Source: Saccoglossus kowalevskii
Taxonomy: Eukaryota; Hemichordata; Enteropneusta; Harrimaniidae
Reading direction: 5' to 3'
Assembly (NCBI RefSeq): GCF_000003605.2
Contig: NW_003136836.1
Location: forward strand, 67,077 to 102,777
DNA: 35,701 bases
Shown: piece after piece, positions 1 to 9,461 of the stretch
How positions within the stretch are numbered: position 1 is the stretch's first letter
How the letters are laid out: each line of letters opens with the position of its first letter
Position numbers and translations under genes: made by a program
Notes under the pieces: generated by a model
Databases searched by the model: none
Seen by the model: the letters and a program-made list of their open reading frames with translations, nothing else
Told to the model about the DNA's origin: nothing

Positions 1-30
1 AGTGTTACAGTGACAGATGTATAATAATAC
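1..30 (+). repeat. 3' end of a dispersed repeat cut by the window edge
   Basis: The first bases, GTGACAGATGTATAATAAT and flanks, match the right end of the 320-bp dispersed repeat copies at 13149-13468 and 32453-32774. Only the tail of this third copy is inside the window. Confidence 0.5.
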
Positions 31-495
31 ATATTATTGTATACATTTGACTATGATATGAACTGTTCTTGTAGCTCACACCTGAGTATTCGTTCGATGA
101 AATTCTCTAATACGCATGCGCATGTTTTGGTACGAACATTATCAATCAATGTACATGCGTATTATTGATTTCGGTTATTTCCTCAAATAAATACTGCCAT
201 GTGTCCTGCAAACATGTTTAGTTTGATGATAAATCATTGTCCAATTTGGTCTACAGTACGGCGTATCGGACAACAATATTAAAAAAATACATGTTTTCGT
301 CCGTATTGCATCTTCAAAACTTAAGTGTGTTATTCACGTTTGGGCCTACTTTTAACGTCTATTTAACCACATCTTGCATTATTAAAAACACTAGACCATT
401 CAGAACATAATCACCGTGTTTTACGACAATGCGATCGTTCAAAGCAAGCATTAAAACTGATGAAAAACAGTTACGTACTTGACTACGGAACCTAC

Positions 496-680
496 CTGGT
501 AATAGAAGACATCAGTTTCTGGGTAGGTTTTTATCAAATAGTCTGCCCCCCATCTCAACATATCTTTGACGTTTTTGGATTGGTTACATGCATCATAGGC
601 ATCCGGATACTCAAGAAGACCCCACGCGACGACTGTCATCGAAAACGCCGTAGGTAACCCCGCTTTGATATGGTCGCCGG
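496..680 (-). CDS. GH9 exon 3: DAGDH and following helices
   Basis: It begins with CC completing the alanine of DAGDH, then HIKAGLPTAFSMTVVAWG, the most conserved N-terminal stretch of GH9. It continues through DMLRWGADYLIKTYP to the donor CAG|GTAGGT in phase 0. The next exon, expected to start near the VG.G..DH region, is not present in 1-495. Confidence 0.9.
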
Positions 681-3228
681 CTGAAAATAAAGTTAATGGC
701 AAATAAGACGTTCATACTTCGTCCAAAGGACCGTGATAAGAGTATACGAATCACATAGTTTGTGTTTGGCGACTGGCGATCGACTGTTTTATGTCTGTTT
801 TAAATTTCTAACATATCAGCTCCGTAACAAACTTGTATTTTGATATTAAATTGGTGTATTTTATCAGCACTGCTTGTAAATGCACATCAGTTTCGTTTAA
901 TGTCTCATACGGGGTATGTCTTCTGATATATTCTGACGGCATTGTGTTTCGATCATGGCCGCCGATATCTCGTTGATAGTGAGAGAGGCACTTGTTTCTA
1001 CCTCTTAATTAGTGTTCCATTTTCCGCTCTCGCCTGCACAATGGAATACTATTTGAGCGGCACAACAAATCTCGTGTCTTTCTCGCTCTCAACGAGATTT
1101 AGACGGCCATTCGCGTCTAAGGTATATTACAGCGGCCCATTAAGGTAGAAGCATACACATAAATTAAAATACCCAGAATTTATTCATTTTGCAATAAACT
1201 GTACTCCAAGGCAATGTAAGGATATCGACTTAAAAAAAGTTGGAGGTCACCAGTCTTATTTTCGCGAAACTGATGGTTGTATTTTAGTGGAAAATCGCCA
1301 TTTTGGCACTCTTATAACGCTTTTACCATAGGTTCCTATGGCATAGATATTATGCAATAGCTCAAAATCTAGCCTGGTGACATAGGCTGCAAAAATTATA
1401 TATTGTTAATGATGGAGTACTTTTTGTTGTTCCGAATTATTTTAAAAATCTGGGGTTTAAAAAGTGTCAACAAATGCAATTTTTCTTTAACATTGTGTGT
1501 AATTGTTCTAAAAATAGCAGAGATGCAGTTTACCAATAAGTTAATTAGGAAAAGAAGATGACCTCCCTTGTCCACAAAACTATATATTTTTGGAAAGCTT
1601 ATTGTATGAATTTTAAAATTTTGTTAGTATTTTTTTTATGGACACTGTAGTTTGAAATATGCACAAAAATGTGCTTTTTTGGTCAAAAATGATTTTAAAA
1701 AATAGCTTCTAAACCATGCTTATGTTTCCTGTCAAAATTGGTTTATGGGTACATCTGTTTACTATAAAGAAAGTGCCGTCTTGAAAATTGTCTACCAGTT
1801 GTCAATTTTGCAGGGCAGCAGCCCAAATTTCACTACTTCAAGTTTATAATAAATTAACACCCAGGCTAGTTGTCTGATTGTTGTAACACTGTTCAACCAA
1901 AAACAATGCCCCGATGGCGTTTTTAAGATAAACACATTGTCAATCATTTGTGAAAATTTCAAATCAAAAGGTCAAAGCGTCTAGGAGCATTTTTTTTAAA
2001 GTTCTGGGATGTGCGCTAAAAAGAAGCTGAAATAATTGCTAATTTGCACTACAATTCACTCAGTAAGAAGTTTCCTAATGCTCGTAATTAAAATGGCTGT
2101 AACGTTTCCAAATTTAAATGTATCATGGTTTTGTTAAAAGTTAAATATAGTGCATAATATGGAGATCCCGACATTTCTTTTTTTCACCATGTTTCTTTTT
2201 TATTATTCATGTACAGCCTTGCTAAATCTTGCTAAGCATTCAAAAGAGAGAATGTTTGTACCTGTTATCTATATATTAAAATCGTCTTTTGAGTATGTTC
2301 CACTATTCACAATTCTACAAAATTTTAACAGTCTATAGCCAAGACTGTTTGGATAATAAAAAACAAAGAAAAAAAAAGTTCACTCCCAAGTGCCCACGAA
2401 CCTGCATCTCTACCTTAAATTATCTTGGAGTGAAACTTTATAGTCATTTACGCCAAACTAGTTTCCATTCCCCTAACAAACATTGGTACGGGATATGCAC
2501 TCCACATTCGCCTATATCCAAGCTCTTAGAAAATATATAAGTTGTTATAGTAGCATGCTTTTTAGAGAATATCTGAATCACAGATCAAATTTCTGTTATT
2601 TTTTTCTCATGTTGCTAGCTTAACAGATATTGTTGAATTAAAAAAAATGCTATACCGTCATAATATCCTCCAGTAAGATCCTCTCCATTTTCTCCTTGGT
2701 CATTAAGTGCAGAGTCTTTCTTCCAGTGCAGTTTACTTTTCGTTTCATCTGTCATTACTCCAGAACGCTGGGCTTCGTAAAAAAGTAGTGAATCCCGCAG
2801 TACCTCACAATAATCATACGACATACTTGCCACTTGTCAATGAGTTAAAATACATTATAAATTACAAATAGATCTCATGAAAGAATGAAACACAAATTGA
2901 AGGTCAAACAAAACAAAACAAAAACATTTCTGACTATTGTACTTAAATTTAAAGCAATAGAAAAGACTTTCGTAATCATCAATAATTCATAATCTTGTGT
3001 ACCAGACACGTGACATTTGATTTGATTTAGTATCCGATAGACCAGAATGTCGAAAAGTTCGAAAAGACTAAATTGTGCAGGTCGTATCTAATCTTCAGCC
3101 AGCCAGGATGACGAGTCGTCGTTACTCAATAAATGAAAGTGGTCGGGCGGCGAAACTTGTGAAAATTATCGTAAATTACCGGCAGTGACCAGAAAACATC
3201 CCACGACGACCAGACATAGTTTTAACAT
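496..3228 (-). CDS. GH9 endoglucanase (cellulase), 5' part of gene, three exons
   Basis: This is the N-terminal 137 residues or so of a secreted glycosyl hydrolase family 9 enzyme, a family that hydrolyses beta-1,4-glucan (cellulose) by inversion. Exons 3180-3228, 2656-2832 and 496-680 join in frame (intron phases 1, 1, then 0). Residues 1-16 form a signal peptide. The GH9 landmarks follow in order: FYEAQRSG, WKKDSALND, DLTGGYYDAGDH, and GLPTAFSMTVVAWGLLEY. D75 and D78 in YYDAGDH match the conserved catalytic-base aspartates of the family. The DAGDH motif is created only by splicing, because its alanine codon is split G|CC. The catalytic acid glutamate and the C-terminus lie beyond the left edge. 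No CBM is seen before the catalytic domain. Bacterial contamination is ruled out by the introns. Confidence 0.9.
681..2655 (-). other. GH9 intron 2
   Basis: This 1,975-bp intron is AT-rich. No coding exon is visible. Its central part (about 1140-2560) looks like old repeat sequence: the 14-mer ATTAAGGTAGAAGC at 1139-1152 recurs exactly at 3649-3662, and a stretch near 1427-1480 resembles 3790-3850 in inverted orientation. Confidence 0.6.
2656..2832 (-). CDS. GH9 exon 2: start of catalytic domain
   Basis: This exon codes from ASMSYDYCEVL through LFYEAQRSG to DLTGGYYD. The family consensus at this place is YxxxLxxSLLFYEAQRSG..W..DSaL.DG.....DLtGGWYDAGD. The donor GTATAG leaves one G, which completes alanine with CC of the next exon. 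The acceptor is placed at ..gacaag|TGGC because that alone keeps frame with the signal peptide exon. Confidence 0.9.
3180..3228 (-). CDS. GH9 exon 1: signal peptide
   Basis: The ATG at 3228 opens 16 residues with a hydrophobic core (LCLVVVGCFLV) ending in TA, a good signal peptidase site. The donor GTAATT follows a single G, giving a phase 1 intron that matches the acceptor at 2833. I chose this start because it gives the only hydrophobic leader upstream of the GH9 body that joins in frame. A separate 5' UTR exon would not be visible. Confidence 0.75.
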
Positions 3229-4910
3229 CGCTACCAATTATATCTCTAACAAAGAAAACAAAAATATACGCCTGAATACGAAAGTCAAGTCCAAACACAA
3301 AGGATGCCGATACTAGCTGTTTTTTTTAATAAAGACTACGGGTCTGTTATTTGCTCTAAAACAAGTTGTATGTAATAATATGATAGCAACAGTTAAAACG
3401 GCTGTCCCGGCTTTAAATTCACAAAACTTAACGACACAGGACCCGATTTGAAACTGTATAAACCTGGAAACTGTATACACCATTTTTTTAATCTTAGCTC
3501 TTTAAATAAAATTGCCACGACTGGGACTGTCTAACCTGAATGCTCGATATGAAAAGGTTGTTGGTACGTACGACGTGTTGATTTTTAACGACCAGTTTCT
3601 ATCACGCCCATTTTATGCAGCATACTTGGTCTGATGTGCTATGATTAGATTAAGGTAGAAGCCTACTCATAATTTTTGAGAAAGTTTGTCATAAATCACA
3701 TGACAGCGTTATTGGCTGTATTGCCCATGGCACCATGAAATAACATTCTTTTTGTGTTACAGTGACGTATATTGAGAAACTTTAATGTTTTTCAAAAATT
3801 GCTAAATGCATTTTTTTACATTTTTTAAAACCCAGATTTTTGAAGTAATTCAAGGACACAATAAGAAGTATCTGAGGTACAGGACAGTGTGAAAGGTCAA
3901 GAGTGGAGCAGAACCTGGCCTACCATGGTTTATGGTTCATTAAGTTATAACCTGCATCATAGTTGATCTCTGGAAAAAGGGTGGCGCTATACGCTGAAAT
4001 CTGTGTTCACAACTAAAACAATCAGGTGGAAATGCTCGAATCATGGCGCAATATTACAATATTATTCCCTTCTTTCGGCAACCTATAGCCTCCATGGCAA
4101 TTTTAGCGTATGAAATTGGGTCAAGTGTAAATCAAACCAATTCTTTCAGTTTTAAGTTCAAATACTGAAATTAAGTTAAAATGATCACACTCCAAATAAA
4201 TAGTACCCGTCTATTTAAATACGGTTACGAACAATAATATTTAGAGAGCAATATTTTATCTCCTCTATCAAACTAACAACGCAACAATTGCAGCTTTCCT
4301 GAGAATTTGAGCCGAAATATATATACAAGGCAGACTCGATACGTTCAGGAATAATCTGTCAACAAACAAGAATGTTAGATGTTCAGATTGGGTAGCCAAT
4401 CAAGAACAATCTTGAAAAAGTTTCGGAGTCAGGCGAGTTCCTTGTGTACCTACCACAGAGGGCGGTTTCAGAGCTTAGGGGAAGAAAACATGGCGGCATA
4501 CATGGATAAGCTTCTGAACGTAAAACTAGAGAATGTTACTAATACACCGTGAACTCAACCAAACTACGTGTTCTACGAGCTTTGGGGTGATATATGTAAA
4601 GGGGCATAAATGGGTGCCGACAAAGCCACCGTGAAAATGAATACAAGCTACGTAAATTGTAAAAATCTCGAATTACGGCGTTGTATCGCTGTTATTTATA
4701 CAGAACGATGAATGTTGCCACTGTTACATAGCACGTATCCCATTTCCGAGAAACAGAGTCGTGGCCTGACGTGTAATTAAAATGATATAACCTACCTGGG
4801 AAACATAAAGGAAAAATCGCCCTTCGTTGTAGTGGTACCTTGCTCATTTGACCATCAATCTATCGGCGATCAAGCTTGTTTGCGTTCCACGGGTTCGAAA
4901 CGGCGGCCGC

Positions 4911-4938
4911 GCGTGTCGCGTGTCGCGTGTCGCGTGTC
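4911..4938 (+). repeat. Tandem heptamer GCGTGTC x4
   Basis: Four exact copies of GCGTGTC follow directly after a GCGGCCGC octamer in a small GC-rich island within otherwise AT-rich DNA. Confidence 0.9.
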
Positions 4939-6054
4939 ACATCATAAGCGCCAGTCACCGTTTAGTGTATGTTGCACGTGTTAGCTGCGATGCTCTCTGA
5001 GTTTTGATTTGTCGGTCATCGGCAAGACTTGCGCTATCCAGCAGTATCATCACCTGCCCATCGGCCCACTACGATCAGAGATATTTATCAATGTATTGGA
5101 AGTAAGGGTCATACACCATTTTCCATACAGCCAAAATGTCAAAATTTATACTTTCACCCTTCTCACTGACAGGGCTTCTTTTGTTGATTTTCTAGGAGTT
5201 TGTTCAGCTACAGTGTGGACCCCGTTTCAGACTGAAATATGTATCAACTAGACACGTTTTAGACTATGCGACTCATAAAACGGACCCCATTAAGTGGCAC
5301 TTTCGGATTGGAAAAAATCACACGTGTCATTCATATCAAATCGTGACGAGACGGCTAAGCTCATGCGCGCAACACTGAACTGAATCCCATTTAATGCGAC
5401 CATAGATCCTGCATGCATGTCTTTGTTTTCACGTGACGTCAAAATCTGTTTCACACACTAAGCAATATTTATAATATTAGTATATACGAGTTATGCTCGA
5501 AGGAAATCATGTGGCCATTCTCATTAAACTTTGATAATATTTTTTATACAAATGAGTTTCATTCAAATCGGAACGAGAAGCTATTCCACTGTTATTTCAT
5601 GGAGTGCGTACATATGCGTTGACAATTTACAACCGACGAGACAATAACTACAGAAATACCCATTAATATGTTTAATATCTCGCCACAACAGCCTTGCACG
5701 TGTCTTATTTCGTAGACGAGTTGATTATTTGCTTTACACCAATCTTTGAGTTTGTAACCCTCTTTCAATAATTCCCCCTTCTTCATTGATTGGCACACCG
5801 AAATTGTCTTTTCACAATCACTATTCAATAATGGGTTAACTTTACCCAGTTTTCAATTTTTCTACCCATTAGGAAATCTTATTTCACCTCCGGATCGAGC
5901 TTTCAGTTCATTTAAGATAAACAATATAAATGAGGTCAATTTCAGGAGAATTCTTTCTAAACAAATTTATAAGATTTTATATGAACAAAAAAATAATAAA
6001 TATATATATATTATCAGTAATGTTTAAAGCTGGATGAGTCGTATGTGAAACAGA

Positions 6055-6190
6055 AGTCTACCCATAGGACGTTGCGTTTTAAGTGCGCGTTGTTATCTTC
6101 GGTTAGGACTCAGTTCCTCCATCCCTCCGCTTTAAAAGTTACGCACGCTAAAACGCATAGGTAGACGCTTGTTTGCAAACAACGACCACT
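6055..6190. mobile_element. Rearranged fragment of the TTAA MITE family
   Basis: The left half (GTCTACCCATAGG ... CTCCGCTTTAA) matches the right half of the element at 31743-31906. The adjacent 6137-6190 matches its middle (CAAACAAGCGTCTACC) in opposite orientation. This looks like an inverted, partly deleted copy. Confidence 0.5.
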
Positions 6191-6310
6191 GTGGCTCGTT
6201 GCCATAGAAGCAGGTGACGAAAAGTTACCCCCACCCTATACAAAATGTCTAGTCCGCCTGTATGTTTGTTATAATGAGCGCGTATTGTACTCCTGTAGGC
6301 GAGGGCGTGC

Positions 6311-6510
6311 CTTTTTTTGGGGATGCCCGGTGGCCGAGGGGAAGACGTGTAGTGGCGTGAAGCTAGGCGATTAGGTGCCGTACGCGAGCGCCGGTTCGAG
6401 TCACGCACGCAGTACGTATTTACTATAATTAGACATAGTCTTTACCTTGCCGTTTATTCGGTGTTATTTGCTTACTTTACTTCCTATGTCGACAGCAACT
6501 ATGAGTTTAA
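6311..6510 (+). repeat. 200-bp direct repeat with tRNA-like head, copy 1 (SINE-like)
   Basis: It starts with a short T run, then a tRNA-like segment carrying an A-box-like TGGCCGAGGGG at 6331 and a B-box-like GGTTCGAGTCA at 6393. The 62-bp spacing fits a Leu/Ser-type tRNA with a long variable arm. A unique tail follows. I read it as a tRNA-derived SINE or a piece of one. No clear target-site duplication or A-tail was found. Confidence 0.6.
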
Positions 6511-6680
6511 AAATTATTTCTCAGTACTTATTCACTGTTAAAATGCTGTACCATTACTTTCACCATCCTACTACAGCCAGATCTGAAGGCCTTTGCCGCA
6601 TTCTGGCCATGCTGTGTGGCGCGTATCGCGTGGACGGGTTTCACGTTCTCTGCACGTAATAAGCTCGGTTATTAAGCATC

Positions 6681-6880
6681 CTTTTTTTGGGGATGCCCGG
6701 TGGCCGAGGGGAAGACGTGTAGTGGCGTGAAGCTAGGCGATTAGGTGCCGTACGCGAGCGCCGGTTCGAGTCACGCACGCAGTACGTATTTACTATAATT
6801 AGACATAGTCTTTACCTTGCCGTTTATTCGGTGTTATTTGCTTACTTTACTTCCTATGTCGACAGCAACTATGAGTTTAA
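6681..6880 (+). repeat. 200-bp direct repeat with tRNA-like head, copy 2 (SINE-like)
   Basis: It is identical base for base to 6311-6510, offset by 370 bp, with a 170-bp unrelated spacer. A box is at 6701 and B box at 6763. Such identity means recent duplication, conversion or an assembly duplication. Confidence 0.6.
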
Positions 6881-8008
6881 CATAATAATACTCCTTGTTT
6901 CAGATCGAGTGACACACTTTAGCCTCAATTTCTCAACCTTGAGCTAAATGCAACTCACTGAATACAATCTGTTTCGGACAAAAACAAATATGATTTTTTT
7001 CATTTCGTGAGATTTACAACATTTTATCCAAGTCAAGTTTGGAATTGTAAACTTACTCGAGCCCGTACAATTAACACCAAGATCATGAGAATAAGAGGAA
7101 ATACACGATAACCAAATTGATAATACAGTACTTACGGTTCGAGTGTCTCTTCCTAAATAGTTATATTTTCAATTTTCTATATTATAAGCGGGGTAGTAAA
7201 AACCAATTACTAGTTCTCCAACCAGCCGCAAAAAACACTATCGATCTTCGTTATGATTCAATTTATATTTAGTTGCTTATTCACAATGTCACGTGGGTGC
7301 CCACTCACGATAACAATAAATACTATGCAAATGAATAACTAATTCATTACTGACAATCATCAATCACGATGGCTTCACAAGGAAACTATCAATCTTATTA
7401 TTAAACAGTTGTTTAGTTAAAAAAAAACATATTTCGGGGTCGGCTCTTGTCTAAAGTAAATATCTAAAAACGTGTGAATACAAATCAATTTCAAACTCTG
7501 GATACGTTGACTGATTTTGTCCCCAGGGTGTCGTAAAATGCACAAATGAACAGCGTATTGTTAGTGATGATGATGTCATACAATTTGAATGTGTAGAGTA
7601 AAGAAAATAGCAACTAGTGTTTCACCAGCGGCTTTCACCGCGCTCTCCTAAATACTTGAAAACCCCCATAGACATGCCTGGTGAGAACAACCCGCGATCA
7701 AGAATATCGTATCTTTGTCGGTTAACACTTAGAATTATTTAAACTACTCGTAGTCATCCATGTTGCCCACCCCCATTTTTTTTATGAATTAGAATAGATA
7801 GCATATTACTATTTAAACATGTTTATTTGGGGCACGGACCACGATTTTGTTGTAGATAAATATGTTACGTCACGTCTATTACATACCTAATGTATATGAC
7901 TATACGGGAAATAAGCGAACGTGAGCGTTTCAATGAAATATACGACAGTTTCAGTTTTCCTACGATAATACATGCTTGGCGATGAAACGTGTCCTCATGT
8001 AAACCCCC

Positions 8009-8024
8009 CTCTCTCTCTCTCTCT
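8009..8024 (+). repeat. CT microsatellite
   Basis: Eight CT units follow a run of C. Confidence 0.9.
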
Positions 8025-8930
8025 GTAGATGCCAGAACACTTATACCACGTACTGGGTCCGATCAAAGAAAGCGTTGATATCTGTTTGATCTGAAGTCGC
8101 GTCCCTCAAGCCTATGCTTGGGCCAATGTGGCGGTGGAGTGTTCAGTGTTGCACCCCATTCGTTAAGTTCTTGATATGCAAAAACAAGTGGAATGGATTA
8201 TTTTGGGCCGCCGGGGAATACAGTTTAGTTTTGAAAGACTGGATATGCGAATCAAGCTTCTGATTTCGGACAGCTGCAGAAAATTACATTTAAATATGGA
8301 TGAGAAAATTGTGCAATATTGTTTGATATTATATGTTGGTGAATAGATTTTATGGTATACATACAAATAACGCGCATTTTGTCATCGAAACGAATACTAT
8401 CGTGATAACAGTACGTTGACTCATGGTTTTTGTTCCAAACTTCTATAGCGGGTGGTTTTTGTTCAGAATTTACTAGGAAACAGTACCTGTTTACTTGTTT
8501 CTTTATTCTTAACAATACCCATTTACCGGGAGAGGACCGTTTTCCGGACCTTGTTTGTTCCACATGACTAAAGTGAAGAATACCCCCCCCCACCCTCCTC
8601 GCTATTAATTAATAAATGGTGCATTTGTTAAGCAGCAATACACTTGATTTGAACTAACGATCTTCAGATCGATGTGCATTATTAAATACACTCTGATGAA
8701 TGAATTAAGCCGGTGGTTTGAAAGCAACATGTAGTTACTATGATATGTACATGAATCAGGTGCGATTTCTACAGGTCATTGAACCATTGTTCATTATTTA
8801 AGTTTCGCGACCATACCACACTTGTACACGACTGAGCTCAAGGTTATTAAGGACTCCATGGTGTCCAAACACTTCGCTAAAACATACCTCAACGATTATG
8901 TTCAGACGTTGAACATAGCACGCCGTCAGA

Positions 8931-8936
8931 TTTATT
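8931..8936 (-). terminator. Probable poly(A) signal of the TSR gene
   Basis: AATAAA on the minus strand lies 286 bases past the stop codon of the CUB exon. It is the first canonical hexamer I noticed in the downstream sequence. The cleavage site itself cannot be seen. Confidence 0.45.
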
Positions 8937-9221
8937 TCAAACATCAACATAACAGTACACAAAATGCGCATTTAGTTATAGAAACACAAACAAATATAAA
9001 AAAGCGTCAAAATTCGATATTTTTTGTAAAAAAGAGGCGAAGATAATTAATATTTGTTAAAATGTCATGATTGATCACACTTAAAAACAAGAAATAACCG
9101 TAAAATTGATATTCCTTAATTCACTACATACACCTTCAGAAATGCCAGGTAAAAAACATGAACTGTAAATTAGTTTAAAACCGTAAAACAACTGTTTTGT
9201 TTTGCGTTAATCTTCGTACTA

Positions 9222-9461
9222 TCAAGCAATTGAGCCAGCAAGATTTCCTCCGGTGATGTCCGTGTGGTTACTAAAATGTAGTGGTGGTAGGTCATCGGTT
9301 TCATTAGGTACGGTTGTCCATGTTAGGACGTATCCCGTTCCTTCGATACTGCTGTCTGTGTGAAAATATACATCTACAGTGCGACCCGACGATCTGAATA
9401 GTATTGGTTGGTCGGTAGTTCCACAGTACGTCTCAGAACTACCAGTTATTCGGTCTGTGAT
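9222..9461 (-). CDS. TSR gene exon 35: second half of CUB domain and stop
   Basis: The acceptor ttatacag|ATC leads to ITDRITGSSETYCG, FRSSGRTVDVYFHTDSS, GTGYVLTW, the second CUB half. A 31-residue tail with NET and NHT sequons follows, ending GNLAGSIA and TGA at 9222-9224. There is no hydrophobic C-terminal segment, so the protein should be secreted rather than anchored. Confidence 0.9.
   Translation of the reverse strand: MTDRITGSSETYCGTTDQPILFRSSGRTVDVYFHTDSSIEGTGYVLTWTTVPNETDDLPPLHFSNHTDITGGNLAGSIA

Larger units (their letters stand above)
3229..8930. other. Intergenic region between GH9 and the TSR gene
   Basis: About 5.7 kb lies upstream of the GH9 start and downstream of the TSR gene's poly(A) site. 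Six-frame reading shows no recognisable protein. It holds the GCGTGTC tandem, a rearranged TTAA MITE, the 200-bp direct repeat pair and a CT microsatellite, listed separately. The GH9 promoter should lie in its left part, but I see no decisive core promoter. Confidence 0.6.

Noticed and set aside
4482-4519. AACATGGCGGC motif followed by a ten-codon start exon and a possible GTAAAA donor on the plus strand
   Set aside because: It resembles a YY1-type start region, but no downstream exon could be found, and the peptide is too short to identify.
6321-6410. A functional tRNA gene
   Set aside because: A- and B-box-like sequences exist, but the acceptor stem halves do not pair well, and the segment continues into a 3' tail shared by both copies.
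8252-8593. Minus-strand ORF of 113 codons near the TSR gene's 3' flank
   Set aside because: Composition is not protein-like, there is no homology I recognise, and it lies past the poly(A) signal.
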